Positions 25,816 to 34,075 of a stretch of DNA of 64,000 nucleotides are shown piece by piece. Each line of letters starts with the position of its first letter. Within the stretch, counting starts at the first letter, position 1. The position numbers and the translations under genes were made by a program. The DNA is taken from assembly GCF_900114215.1 (NCBI RefSeq), contig NZ_FOSG01000013.1, positions 62,001 through 126,000 of the forward strand, written 5' to 3'. Origin of the DNA: Streptomyces mangrovi (GTDB taxonomy: Bacteria > Actinomycetota > Actinomycetes > Streptomycetales > Streptomycetaceae). The notes under the pieces were generated by a model. That model was not told the origin of the DNA. It searched no databases and saw only the letters and a list, made by a program, of their open reading frames with translations.

Positions 25816-25995
25816 CGTCGGCTCTCTCCTGGCGCGTCGCGGGGCGGGGACGGAAGGCGGTGCGGGGATGTGCGCGGGTGCGGGGTGCGGTGCCGGTGGG
25901 GCGGCGGGATCGCCGCAGTGAGGTTACCGCGCCCGGCGCGGGGGGCCGACCGGGGCTTCACGGCTCGGGCTTCACGGTTGCGGGCTTCCGGGCCG

Positions 25996-26661
25996 TCAGC
26001 GCCAGTCGGGGTAGGCGGAGTAGCTCCCGGCCTCGGGGTAGGCGGAGTAGCCGCCGGCGTCGGCCGCCTCGCCCGGCCCGTCCTCCAGGTCCTCCGGCAG
26101 CAGGCTCCACACGATCAGGTCGGTGCGGATGTCGGTCCAGTTCCCGTCCTCGGTGCGGGTCCGGGCTATCCAGGCGTTGCGCAGCACGCCCTCGCTGACG
26201 CAGCCGACCTTCTGCGCGACCTGCTGGGAGGCGGTGTTGCCGGCCGGGGTGCGGATCTCCAGCCGCTCGAACTTCCGGTCCTGGAAGAGCCACTGGACGG
26301 CGGCGAGCAGCGACTCGGCGGCGTACCCCTCGCCCCGTGCCCAGGGCGCGATCACATACGCGGCCTCGGCGGACAGCACCCGCCAGTCGGCCTTGCGCAG
26401 GTGGACGGTGCCGACCAGGCGCTGGGTGAGGAACTCGGTGACGGCGAAGACGATGCCGCGTCCCCCGGTCCGCTCCGCGGGCGCCCCCCGCGTGATCCAC
26501 TCCCGGGCGTGCTCCTCGGTGTAGGGGGCGGGTACGGAGGTCCAGGCGGTGACCAGTTCGTCGTTCATCATCTCGGTGAACGCCGGGGCGTCCTCGGTCT
26601 CGAGGGGACGCAGCACGAGCCGTTCCGTGCTGATCGAGATCTCCGGGAAGATGGATGTCAT
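25996..26661 (-). CDS. RimJ/RimL-type GNAT acetyltransferase
   Basis: 221 residues. The RimJ/L start ISTERLVLRPLETEDAPAF is clear and the acetyl-CoA region is YVIAPWARGEGYAAESLLAA; the fold ends before residue 190. The tail carries two copies of a YSAYP-based repeat (GGYSAYPEAGSYSAYPDW), unusual for the family. The target amine is unknown. The ATG is chosen because it gives the usual short N-terminus before the first strand. Confidence 0.88.
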   Translation of the reverse strand: MTSIFPEISISTERLVLRPLETEDAPAFTEMMNDELVTAWTSVPAPYTEEHAREWITRGAPAERTGGRGIVFAVTEFLTQRLVGTVHLRKADWRVLSAEAAYVIAPWARGEGYAAESLLAAVQWLFQDRKFERLEIRTPAGNTASQQVAQKVGCVSEGVLRNAWIARTRTEDGNWTDIRTDLIVWSLLPEDLEDGPGEAADAGGYSAYPEAGSYSAYPDWR

Positions 26662-26726
26662 GCGCCGCTCCAGCCTGACGGGGTCGAGTGCACAGCATGC
26701 AGCATCACCCCGGCGGCGTGCAGCGC

Positions 26727-26762
26727 GGGCCCCGGCGGCGGGCCGGCCCACCGCCGGGGCCC
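26727..26762. terminator. Terminator of the metNIQ operon
   Basis: A perfect 12-bp stem GGGCCCCGGCGG/CCGCCGGGGCCC with a 12-base loop lies 20 bases beyond the metQ stop. A second CCGCC/GGCGG-rich stretch follows. Confidence 0.7.
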
Positions 26763-26782
26763 GGCCCACCGCCGTACCGGTG

Positions 26783-27658
26783 TCAGGAGGCGTCGGAGGC
26801 GGCCACCACCGAGCCCCGGTACTCCTCCTCGATGAAGCCGGCGACCTCCTCGGAGGCCAGCAGGCCGGCCAGCTTCCTCACCCGCGGGTCGTCCTCGTTG
26901 CCCTCCTTGACGACCAGGAGGTTGACGTAGGGGTTGCCCTCGGCCTCCTCCAGGGCCAGGGCGTCCTCGGCGGGCTCCAGACCGGCCTCGATGGCGTAGT
27001 TGCCGTTGACGACGGCGGCGTCCACGTCTTCGAGGGAGCGGGGCAGCGCGGCCGCCTCCAACTCCTTGAACTCCAGGCCCTTGGCGTCGGCGATGTCGGC
27101 CAGGGTGGCGTCCTGCCCGGCGCCGTCCTTCAGCTCGATCAGGCCGTGGTCGTCCAGGAGCCTGAGGGCGCGGCCCTCGTTGGTGGTGTCGTTGGGCACC
27201 GCGACGGTGTCGCCGGCGCCGAGTTCGGAGGCCTTCTTCAGGGTGGAGGAGTACAGGCCCAGCGGTTCCAGGTGGACGCCCGTCACGGGCACCAGGTGGG
27301 TGCCCTGCTTGGCGTTGACGTCGTCCAGGTAGGGCTTGTGCTGGAAGTAGTTGGCGTCGACCTCGCCGTTCTCGGTGGCGGTGTTGGGGAGGACGTAGTC
27401 GGTGAACTCCCGGATCTCCAGGTTCAGTCCGGCCTCCTCGGCCAGATTGTCCCTGACGAAGCCGAGGATGTCGGCGTGCGGGGTCGGGGAGGCGGCGACG
27501 GTCAGCGGCGCGTCGGCGCCTTCGGAACCGCCGGAGGCGGCGGGGTCGGAGTCGGTGCCGCAGGCGGCCAGCGACAGGGCCAGCGCGGTGGCGGCCAGGG
27601 CGGCGCCGGACCTGGTGATGGCGGACCTGGTGATGGCGGACTTGGTGATGGTGCGCAC
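26783..27658 (-). CDS. metQ: D/L-methionine-binding lipoprotein MetQ
   Basis: 291 residues. The signal peptide ends in lipobox SLAAC at about residue 28-32. The NlpA/MetQ fold is marked by TVAASPTPHADILGFV, NYFQHKPYLDDVNAKQGT and VAVPNDTTNEGRALRLL. It captures methionine for the MetN-MetI transporter. The GTG start follows AAAGAGG. The first ten residues are expanded by a 15-bp tandem repeat (SAITR units). It is last in the metN-metI-metQ operon. Confidence 0.94.
   Translation of the reverse strand: MRTITKSAITRSAITRSGAALAATALALSLAACGTDSDPAASGGSEGADAPLTVAASPTPHADILGFVRDNLAEEAGLNLEIREFTDYVLPNTATENGEVDANYFQHKPYLDDVNAKQGTHLVPVTGVHLEPLGLYSSTLKKASELGAGDTVAVPNDTTNEGRALRLLDDHGLIELKDGAGQDATLADIADAKGLEFKELEAAALPRSLEDVDAAVVNGNYAIEAGLEPAEDALALEEAEGNPYVNLLVVKEGNEDDPRVRKLAGLLASEEVAGFIEEEYRGSVVAASDAS
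27609..27653. repeat. Three 15-bp repeats in the metQ signal sequence
   Basis: Two perfect copies and one two-mismatch copy of GACCTGGTGATGGCG encode the repeated SAITR at the start of the MetQ signal peptide. The repeat lengthens the positively charged n-region only. Confidence 0.85.
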
Positions 27659-27772
27659 GAAGAGTGCCTCTTTCCGTTCTGCGTTCTCCGGGCTCCGGGG
27701 TGTGCCGGGGCTCCGGTCGTGCCGGACAAGGGGTCCGGCTTCCATGGGTGTGGGGAGTGGTTCGGGGGTGGT

Positions 27773-28441
27773 TCAGGTGGCGCGCTCGCGGCGGGAGAGC
27801 AGGCGCACCGCGCCGTCGCCCAGGAGCTGTACGGCGGTGACGAGGGCGAGCAGCACGACGACGGTGGCGAGCATGAAGCCGGTCTCGAAGCGCTGGTAGC
27901 CGTAGGTGATGGCCTTGCTCCCCAGGCCTTCGGCGCCCACCGCGCCGGCCATCGCGGAGTAGCCGACGAGGGTGATGACGGTGGTGGTCAGACCGGCCAC
28001 GAGGGAGGGCAGGGCCTGTGGCAGCAGCGCCTTGAGGACGACCGTGCCGGTGCCGCCGCCCATGGACAGGACGGCCTCGACCAGTCCGTGGTCCACCTCG
28101 CGCACGGCCGTCTCCACCAGGCGGGCGAAGAAGGGGATGGCACCGATGGACAGCGGCACCACGGCGGCCGTCGGGCCGATGGAGGTGCCGACGACCACGC
28201 GGGTGAAGGGGATCAGGGCGACGACGAGGATGATGAAGGGCAGGGAGCGCCCGACGTTGACCACGGTGCCGACGGCCTTGTTGACCGCCCTGTTCGCCAG
28301 CAGCCCGCCGCGGTCGGTGAGCACCAGCAGCACGCCCAGCGGGAGGCCGCCCAGGACGGTGACGAGGGTGGACCAGCCGACCATGTAGAGGGTGTCGACG
28401 GTGCCCTGGAGCAGGATGGGCTGCATCTCCGGCCAGGTCAT
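27773..28441 (-). CDS. metI: Methionine ABC transporter permease MetI
   Basis: 222 residues, five or six spans. The family motifs VGRSLPFIILVVALIPFTR and the EAA-type loop LVEAVLSMGGGT are present. It forms the channel as a homodimer with MetN. The start overlaps the metN stop by ATGA. Confidence 0.94.
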   Translation of the reverse strand: MTWPEMQPILLQGTVDTLYMVGWSTLVTVLGGLPLGVLLVLTDRGGLLANRAVNKAVGTVVNVGRSLPFIILVVALIPFTRVVVGTSIGPTAAVVPLSIGAIPFFARLVETAVREVDHGLVEAVLSMGGGTGTVVLKALLPQALPSLVAGLTTTVITLVGYSAMAGAVGAEGLGSKAITYGYQRFETGFMLATVVVLLALVTAVQLLGDGAVRLLSRRERAT

Positions 28442-29532
28442 CGGGTCTTCTCCACGGTCTCGGGGGTCTCGGGGGTCTCAGGGGCCCGGGCGGCTCCGGC
28501 CGCCTCGGGGAATTCGACGGTCAGTCCCCGCTCTCGCAGGAAGCCGATCGGCACGGCGTTGTCCTCGCGCCGGCCGGGCAGTTCGATCCGCATCCGGCCC
28601 ACCTGGCGGCCGCCGATGGTGTCCATGGCGGCGCCGAGGATCGACACGTCGACGCCCTGGGCGCGTGAGAGCTGGGAGATCAGCGGCCGTCCGGTGCTCT
28701 CGCCGTGGAAGGTGACGTCCACGACGGTGCGCTCCCGGACCGTTTCCTTCCCGGTCTCCGCCTCCCCGGCCGGGGTCGCTCCCCCGAGGGGGAACAGCTC
28801 GCGGGCCAGCTCCGAGCCCGGGGTGGCCAGCAGCCCGGAGACGGTGCCGGACTCGGCGACCTTCCCGTCCCGCATCAGTGCGGCCGAGTCGCAGACGGTC
28901 TTGACGACGTCCATCTCGTGCGTGATGAGCAGAACGGTCAGGCCGAGCTGCCGGTTGAGGTCGCGCAGCAGGGCCAGGACGGAGCGGGTGGTCTCCGGGT
29001 CGAGGGCGGAGGTCGCCTCGTCCGACAGCAGCACCCCGGGGTCGCCCGCCAGCGCCCGGGCGATGCCGACGCGCTGCTTCTGGCCGCCGGAGAGCTGTGC
29101 GGGCCAGGAGCGGGCGTGGTCGGCGAGGCCGACCAGGCCGAGCAGTTCCCGGGCCTTCCGGGCGCGCTCGCGGCCGGGGAGGCCGAGGATCTCCAGCGGC
29201 AGTTCGACGTTGCCCTGGACGGTCCGGGAGGACAGCAGGTTGAAGTGCTGGAAGACCATGCCGATGCGGCTGCGGGCCCGGCGCAGTTCGGCGCCGGCCC
29301 GCGGTCCGCGCCCGGCCAGGGCGGTGAGGTCCCGGCCGTCGACGACGACCGTGCCGGAGGTGGGGCGCTCCAGCAGGTTGACGCAGCGGATGAGGGAGGA
29401 CTTCCCCGCGCCGCTGCGGCCGACGACGCCGAAGACCTCGCCCTCGCGGACATGGAGGTCGACGCCGTCGAGCGCTGTCACGTCGCGGCCTCGGGAACGG
29501 TAGACCTTGGTGAGTCCCGTGGTGGTGATCAC
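28438..29532 (-). CDS. metN: Methionine ABC transporter ATPase MetN
   Basis: 364 residues. Walker A GRSGAGKSSLIR, signature LSGGQKQRVGIARAL, Walker B VLLSDEATSALDPE and the switch His in LLITHEMDVV are intact. The C-terminal NIL domain (about 275-345) binds methionine and inhibits transport when the cell is replete. A low-complexity tail with repeated PET follows. The start is GTG and overlaps the stop of a four-codon mini-ORF (MDTQ). It heads the operon metN-metI-metQ. Confidence 0.95.
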   Translation of the reverse strand: MITTTGLTKVYRSRGRDVTALDGVDLHVREGEVFGVVGRSGAGKSSLIRCVNLLERPTSGTVVVDGRDLTALAGRGPRAGAELRRARSRIGMVFQHFNLLSSRTVQGNVELPLEILGLPGRERARKARELLGLVGLADHARSWPAQLSGGQKQRVGIARALAGDPGVLLSDEATSALDPETTRSVLALLRDLNRQLGLTVLLITHEMDVVKTVCDSAALMRDGKVAESGTVSGLLATPGSELARELFPLGGATPAGEAETGKETVRERTVVDVTFHGESTGRPLISQLSRAQGVDVSILGAAMDTIGGRQVGRMRIELPGRREDNAVPIGFLRERGLTVEFPEAAGAARAPETPETPETVEKTR

Positions 29533-29679
29533 TGGGTGTCCATGACTGTCGAGTGCGCGGCGCGGGGTGCGGCGCCGGGCACGGGATGTTCCTGACGAAG
29601 GGGGTGGGGACCCGCGGTCCGGGCCACGCCTGGCGCGGGCGGACGGCGGGCGAGCACGGGGCCGGGCACATCCGGCGCT

Positions 29680-29700
29680 CTCCCGGCGGACTGCCGGGAG
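29680..29700 (-). promoter_or_regulatory. Hairpin in the metN leader
   Basis: A perfect 8-bp stem CTCCCGGC/GCCGGGAG with a five-base loop lies between the candidate leader peptide and metN. It could be part of an attenuation or translation-control structure. Confidence 0.45.
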
Positions 29701-29752
29701 GCGGGAGGCTCAGGTCTCGCTTCGGGGCGCGAGGCGGCTCGGGCGGGGGCCC

Positions 29753-29839
29753 TCAGCGGTCACACATTCGACACATACGGCGAGCACCGGGCGTCGTGGT
29801 CGCCTCGGTCGCATGGATGCGGCAGCTCGTCGCGGTCAT
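29753..29839 (-). CDS. Candidate leader peptide rich in Cys/Met codons upstream of metNIQ
   Basis: 28 codons. After ordinary residues the peptide ends GARRMCRMCDR, with two Met-Cys pairs separated by one Arg just before the stop, and another Cys at residue 6. It lies about 220 bases upstream of metN on the same strand. Runs of the regulatory amino acid late in a short ORF are the hallmark of leader-peptide control; methionine and cysteine fit a methionine importer. The ribosome binding site is weak (GAGGG, far upstream), so this is a hypothesis. Confidence 0.45.
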   Translation of the reverse strand: MTATSCRIHATEATTTPGARRMCRMCDR

Positions 29840-29875
29840 GCGGACGAGTAAAGCAGACCCCTGCCCTCTACACGT

Positions 29876-29897
29876 AAAAAACGGACACCCGTGTCCG
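29876..29897 (-). terminator. Intrinsic terminator with U tract upstream of metNIQ
   Basis: On the minus strand CGGACAC-GG-GTGTCCG is followed immediately by TTTTTT. The stem, two-base gap and six T residues make a classic factor-independent terminator, unlike the T-less GC hairpins elsewhere in the window. It lies upstream of metN in the same direction, with no gene before it on that strand, which suggests premature termination of a leader. The same dyad is also a plausible operator. Confidence 0.6.
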
Positions 29898-30014
29898 GAT
29901 ACTGGACATTCGAGTGTGCGACGACCGGCCCGCCCGCCCTCGCCGAAAAGTCGCCGTACCCGCTTCCACCTGCGTGGACGCTATTCGTGAGCCGTACGGG
30001 GAGCGGCCCGGTCT

Positions 30015-30028
30015 GTGGTCAAGACCAC
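30015..30028. promoter_or_regulatory. GTGGTC-TT-GACCAC dyad, GntR/DasR-like
   Basis: A perfect 6-bp inverted repeat with a 2-bp centre lies 65 bases upstream of the rightward small membrane gene and far upstream of metN. The core TGGTC-N2-GACCA resembles GntR-family sites such as the DasR site (TGGTCTAGACCA), with a different centre. The regulator is not identified. Confidence 0.45.
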
Positions 30029-30092
30029 GATGGGCGGGGGCTTCCGGAGGGGTCGTTCCGTCCGCGATGACGGGCTCGAATACAGTGCCGAC

Positions 30093-30461
30093 ATGCTCAC
30101 CCCGCTGACGGTCGCGGTCGCCGTGGCCGCGCTCGCCCTGGCCGCATGGTGCGGCTTCGCGGCCTACCGGGACCAGCCGACCAAGGACTGGCACTTCGCC
30201 GGCATGGCCGTGGTGACCGCGCTCGCCCTGGTGCAGCTGGTCGTCGGCGTCGTACAGCTGGCGCGCGGCGAGAAGCCGGACGGCGGCACGGTGGTCTTCG
30301 TCTCCTACCTGCTGGGCGTGGCGGCCTGCGTGCCGGCGGTCGGCTTCATGTCGCTGGCCGAGCGCACCCGCTGGGGCTCGGCGACGGTCGCCGCGGGCGC
30401 GGTGGTGATGGCCGTGCTCCAGGTGCGGCTGTACGACGTGTGGGGAGGCGGGCATGGCTGA
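30093..30461 (+). CDS. Four-span membrane protein, unknown function
   Basis: 122 residues with four predicted spans, starting TPLTVAVAVAALALAAWCGF, and a short soluble loop RDQPTKDWHFAG. It overlaps the next gene by eight bases, so the two are likely a pair of interacting membrane proteins. No family is recognised. Confidence 0.78.
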   Translation: MLTPLTVAVAVAALALAAWCGFAAYRDQPTKDWHFAGMAVVTALALVQLVVGVVQLARGEKPDGGTVVFVSYLLGVAACVPAVGFMSLAERTRWGSATVAAGAVVMAVLQVRLYDVWGGGHG

Positions 30462-30882
30462 TCCCCCGGGCCCCCCGGAGCGGCCGGGTCTGAACCGCGG
30501 GCCGGGCCGGCTGCTGGTCACGCTGTACGCGGTCTTCGCGATCGGTGCGACCTCCCGCTCGGTCTACCAGCTCTCCACCCGCTTCGACGAGGCGCCGCTG
30601 GCGTACGTCCTGTCGGCGGTGGCCGCGGCCGTCTACGTGGTGATCACCGTCGCCCTGGTCCGCGGCGGCAGGGGCGCCCGCCGGGTGGCGCTGGTGTGCT
30701 GCGCGGCCGAGCTGGCCGGGGTGCTGACGGTCGGCACCTGGACGGTGCTGGATCCATCGGCCTTCCCCGACGCGACCGTCTGGTCGGACTACGGCCTGGG
30801 ATATCTGCTGCTCCCGCTGGTCCTGCCGGTGATCGGCCTGCTGTGGCTGCGCCGTTCGCCCGCCGGGGCCGGCGCGGCCTGA
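30454..30882 (+). CDS. Membrane protein paired with the upstream gene, unknown function
   Basis: 142 residues. A Pro-rich cytoplasmic start of about 18 residues is followed by four spans (LLVTLYAVFAIGATSRSVYQ first, GYLLLPLVLPVIGLLWL last). SVYQLSTRFDEAPLAYVLS is a distinctive loop. Actinobacteria have similar paired small membrane proteins of unknown role. A terminator follows 21 bases after the stop. Confidence 0.8.
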   Translation: MADPPGPPERPGLNRGPGRLLVTLYAVFAIGATSRSVYQLSTRFDEAPLAYVLSAVAAAVYVVITVALVRGGRGARRVALVCCAAELAGVLTVGTWTVLDPSAFPDATVWSDYGLGYLLLPLVLPVIGLLWLRRSPAGAGAA

Positions 30883-30903
30883 CCGGCCCCGGCATACGTA
30901 CGA

Positions 30904-30932
30904 CCGCCCCGGTGGGGATTCCACCGGGGCGG
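30904..30932. terminator. Bidirectional terminator
   Basis: A perfect 12-bp stem CCGCCCCGGTGG/CCACCGGGGCGG with a five-base loop lies between convergent genes (membrane protein pair and a GNAT). Confidence 0.85.
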
Positions 30933-30971
30933 CCGTGCTCGTACGGGACGCGTGATGCGTACGGGGCGCGG

Positions 30972-31499
30972 TCAGGCGCTGGCGGCGTACGTCCGGGAGA
31001 CGTCCCCGCCCGCCGGCGAGGGCTCCGGCGCCTTCTCCAGGGTCACCATGTCCAGCCTGGAGGAGACCCGCTCCGTGGCCACCGGGGTGTAGCCGAGCCT
31101 GCGGTAGAGGCGGATGCCGCTCTCGCTGCGGTGTTTGGTGGACAGCCGGTAGCGCCTGGCGGACCGCTCCCGCGCCAGCCGTTCCTCGACCGCGGACAGC
31201 AGCCTCCCGCCGAGCCCGTGCCGCTGCATGCGGGGGTGGACGATCAGCTTGCCGATCACGGCCGTGCCGTCGTCCTCGACACGGCCCCGTACCGAGCCGA
31301 CGACCTCCGCGCCGAGCCGGGCCACGAGCACGCAGCCGCGGGCCAGTTCGGCGCGGAGGCCGTCGAGGGTCTGGGTGAGCGGCTCGATGCCGTAGTCGCC
31401 GTACAGCGCGGCCTCGGACTGGTAGCACAGGTACTGCAGTTTGAGGATCTGCTCGGCGTCTTCGTCCGTCGCCGCCGAGATGGTCACGCTCGTTCCCAT
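30972..31499 (-). CDS. GNAT acetyltransferase
   Basis: 175 residues. The acetyl-CoA motif IGKLIVHPRMQRHGLGGRLL is at about residue 83-102 and the C-terminal strand SESGIRLYRRLGYTPVATE is typical. The substrate is unknown. The ATG with ribosome binding site GGGAGA eight bases upstream is preferred over an ATG six codons earlier. Confidence 0.88.
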   Translation of the reverse strand: MGTSVTISAATDEDAEQILKLQYLCYQSEAALYGDYGIEPLTQTLDGLRAELARGCVLVARLGAEVVGSVRGRVEDDGTAVIGKLIVHPRMQRHGLGGRLLSAVEERLARERSARRYRLSTKHRSESGIRLYRRLGYTPVATERVSSRLDMVTLEKAPEPSPAGGDVSRTYAASA

Positions 31500-31893
31500 G
31501 TGCGCACGTCTCCCCATGTCTCGTCATGTCCGGGCGCGCGTGTCGAACGAGGGTCGCGCGCCCGAACTGTCTGCCCTGATGACGCCGGTGGTTCACCGCA
31601 CCTTTCCCCTGGTTCGGGGGGCGCAACCTCCGTCGTGAGCATTCTGCGCGGGCAATCGATGCAAGGGGAACGAATCGGTCCGGGACCGCCCTGTGAGATT
31701 CCCAACTCGCGGGCCTCTTCCCCGCGGCGGGGATCCGGCGGGAGGGCCGTCCCGCGTCGCGGCTGCCGTGCGGGCCGCGGTGCGAAACGGTCGCGCGGGC
31801 CGCGGCCCGCACCACCCTCGCGGGTGACCGCCGCGGCCCGCGCCGGCCTTCGGGCCGGGCCGACCGGAACTGACGGCCCGGCCGGCCGGGCCG
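31500..31893. other. 394-base intergenic region, no gene seen
   Basis: This region lies between two leftward genes. It includes a large GC hairpin (13-bp stem CGCGGGCCGCGGC/GCCGCGGCCCGCG with a long loop at about 31795-31842). The part nearest the GNAT has several ATG/GTG codons, as in a leader, but no convincing ORF or promoter. I could not assign any small RNA. Confidence 0.4.
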
Positions 31894-31903
31894 TCAGTTC
31901 CGG
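31864..31903. terminator. 40-base perfect palindrome over the GDPD stop codon
   Basis: Two 20-base arms beginning CCGGAACTGACGGCCC meet without a loop. The palindrome contains the TGA of the glycerophosphodiesterase gene, so the last codons are in the stem. It is most likely a terminator. Confidence 0.7.
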
Positions 31904-33048
31904 CGGAAGTCCTCGGCGGCCAGCAGAGCGGTGTCCGGCTGGTCGGCGAAGATGCCGTCGATGCCCGTCTCGAAGTACGCCCGCAGGGCGCCGAAGGCGT
32001 CCCCGTAGGCGTCCGGGTCGGTGCCGCGGCGGAAGTCCGCGGGCAGGAAGCGGTTCTCGTTGCGCATGGTGTACGGGTGGAGCAGCAGCCCGCGGGCATG
32101 GGCATCGCGCACCAGGGTGGTGGGCTCGCCCAGCCGCCCGTCCGCCCGCCGGGGGACGACGAGGTCGAGCACCGGGCCGACGCCCTGGGCGAAGCCGGAG
32201 ATCCACTCCAGCCCTTCGGGGGTGACGAGGTCCGCCACGGTGCGCGGGTCGCCGGCCTGTTCGAAGTCCCAGGGGCGGGAGTCGGCGGTCCACAGCAGCA
32301 CCACGCGCGGAGTCCTCACCAGCCGGCTCATCCGCTCCATGCTGGTCGGCTCGAAGGACTGCAGGAACGTGGGGGAGTTGGCGCGGTCCCGCCCGTACCG
32401 GCGCAGCAGCTTCGCCAGCCGCTCCTCCAGGCCCAGACCCAGTGCGCGGAAGTGGCTGGGGTGCTTGGTCTCGACGTGCAGCCAGACCGGGCGTCCGCGC
32501 CGGCGGCCCTCGCGCTCGGCCCAGCGCAGCACCTCCTCGAAGGACGGGACCGTCCAGCGACCGTCGTAGAGGGTGTTGTCGGGGCGGGTGCCGGGGATGC
32601 GCTCGGTGGCGCGCAGCGTCTTGAGCTCGGCGAGGGTGAAGTCCTCGGTGAACCAGCCGGTGATCTCGGTGCCGTCCACCGTCTTGGTGGCCTTGCGGTC
32701 GGCGAACTCCGGGTGGTCGGCCACGTCCGTGGTGCCGGTGATGTCGTTCTCGTGGCGGCAGACGAGATGGCCGTCCCGGGTGGGCACGAGATCCTGCTCG
32801 ATGACGTCGGCGCCCATGTCGAGGGCGAGTTGGTAGGCCCCCAGAGTGTGCTCGGGCCGGTAGCCGCTGGCGCCGCGATGGGCGATGACGGCGGGCACCG
32901 GCAGGGCCGTGCGTCCCCGGCCCGCGCCTCTCCCCCGGCCGCCGTCGGCCGTGGCCGCCGCGGCGGCCGGTCCCAGCGCCGCCGCGCCCGCGCCCAGCAC
33001 CGCCGCGCCCAGCACGGTCCTGCGGTCCGGCCTCTGCGCCTGTCCCAT
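31894..33048 (-). CDS. Secreted glycerophosphodiester phosphodiesterase
   Basis: 384 residues. The N-terminus has a twin-arginine signal (DRRTVLGAAVLGAGAAALG). The GDPD domain follows: AHRGASGYRPEHTLGAY holds the catalytic His-Arg and Glu; the second active-site segment is EQDLVPTRDGHLVCRHE. The enzyme hydrolyses glycerophosphodiesters to glycerol-3-phosphate outside the cell, for phosphate or lipid recycling. A strong ribosome binding site (GAGGAGAGGAG) precedes the ATG. Confidence 0.93.
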   Translation of the reverse strand: MGQAQRPDRRTVLGAAVLGAGAAALGPAAAAATADGGRGRGAGRGRTALPVPAVIAHRGASGYRPEHTLGAYQLALDMGADVIEQDLVPTRDGHLVCRHENDITGTTDVADHPEFADRKATKTVDGTEITGWFTEDFTLAELKTLRATERIPGTRPDNTLYDGRWTVPSFEEVLRWAEREGRRRGRPVWLHVETKHPSHFRALGLGLEERLAKLLRRYGRDRANSPTFLQSFEPTSMERMSRLVRTPRVVLLWTADSRPWDFEQAGDPRTVADLVTPEGLEWISGFAQGVGPVLDLVVPRRADGRLGEPTTLVRDAHARGLLLHPYTMRNENRFLPADFRRGTDPDAYGDAFGALRAYFETGIDGIFADQPDTALLAAEDFRRN

Positions 33049-33294
33049 GGGCACTCCTCTCCTCTTCACACGCCTGTGACTGTCCCGCGCCCGCCAGGCA
33101 ACGGAACCCGCGCATGGTAGGTGCGCGTCACTTCACTGCGGGAGGCCGCGCACGAAACGAGGCGTGAACGGCTGACAAATCGCGCCATCACGGGGTATCC
33201 GTGGGACGAACCCGGCGCGCACCCGCCGGTGACCGGCGAGTACCGTACTGATCCGCGCGGGTGCGCGCGCTGACCATCACGACCGGAGGGCACG

Positions 33295-33975
33295 TTGTCC
33301 CGTTTCCTGCTCATCAAGGCGCTGCTCGGCCCGCTCCTGCGCGTGCTGTTCCGTCCGCAGGTCGAGGGAGCGGAGCGGATCCCCGGCAGCGGCCCGGTGA
33401 TCCTGGCCGGCAATCACCTGACCTTCATCGACTCGATGATCCTCCCCCTCGTCGTCGACCGGCAGGTCTTCTTCATCGGCAAGGACGAGTACGTCACCGG
33501 GAAGAGCCTCAAGGGCCGTCTGATGGCGTGGTTCTTCACCGGCGTCGGCATGATCCCGGTGGACCGCGACGGCGGGCGCGGCGGTGTCGCGGCGCTGATG
33601 ACCGGCCGCCGGGTGCTGGAGGAGGGCAACGTCTTCGGCATCTACCCGGAGGGCACCCGCTCCCCCGACGGCCGCCTGTACCGGGGCCGCACCGGCATCG
33701 CCAGGCTGACGCTGATGACCGGCGCGCCGGTCGTCCCGTTCGCGATGATCGGTACCGACCGTGTGCAGCCGGGCGGCAGCGGGCTGCCCCGGATCGGGCC
33801 GGGACGCCGGGTCACCGTCCGCTTCGGCGAGCCGCTGGACTTCTCGCGCTACGACGGCATGGACCGCGACCGCTATGTGCTGCGGGCCGTGACCGACGAG
33901 GTGATGAGCCATGTGATGCGCCTGTCGGGCCAGGAGTACGTGGACGTGTACGCCACCAAGGCCAAGGCGGCCTGA
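33295..33975 (+). CDS. plsC: 1-acyl-sn-glycerol-3-phosphate acyltransferase
   Basis: 226 residues. The acyltransferase box NHLTFIDS (NHxTxxD) is at about residue 40, the glycerol-phosphate site FGIYPEGTRSPDG at about 115, and PVVPFAMIGTDRVQP near 145. It acylates lysophosphatidate in membrane lipid synthesis. The start is TTG, four bases after GGAGGG; no in-frame ATG fits the family N-terminus. It ends in a strong terminator and stands alone. Confidence 0.92.
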   Translation: MSRFLLIKALLGPLLRVLFRPQVEGAERIPGSGPVILAGNHLTFIDSMILPLVVDRQVFFIGKDEYVTGKSLKGRLMAWFFTGVGMIPVDRDGGRGGVAALMTGRRVLEEGNVFGIYPEGTRSPDGRLYRGRTGIARLTLMTGAPVVPFAMIGTDRVQPGGSGLPRIGPGRRVTVRFGEPLDFSRYDGMDRDRYVLRAVTDEVMSHVMRLSGQEYVDVYATKAKAA

Positions 33976-33990
33976 AGCTTCGTCCGGCTC

Positions 33991-34030
33991 CCGGAGCCCG
34001 GTACCGCCCGCGGACGGTACCGGGCTCCGG
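33991..34030. terminator. Terminator after plsC
   Basis: A perfect 16-bp stem CCGGAGCCCGGTACCG/CGGTACCGGGCTCCGG with an eight-base loop lies between convergent genes. Confidence 0.85.
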
Positions 34031-34075
34031 GGGCCGGCGTCTTCCCGCCGGCGGGCGGCCCACCGGGTGGACGGC

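Noticed and set aside
26500-29503. Long rightward frame (984 codons) opposite metNIQ
   Set aside because: It is antisense to three well-defined transporter genes and lacks protein-like features.
29533-30092. SAM riboswitch ahead of metNIQ
   Set aside because: No conserved SAM-I or SAM-IV core could be matched by eye; a covariance search would be decisive.
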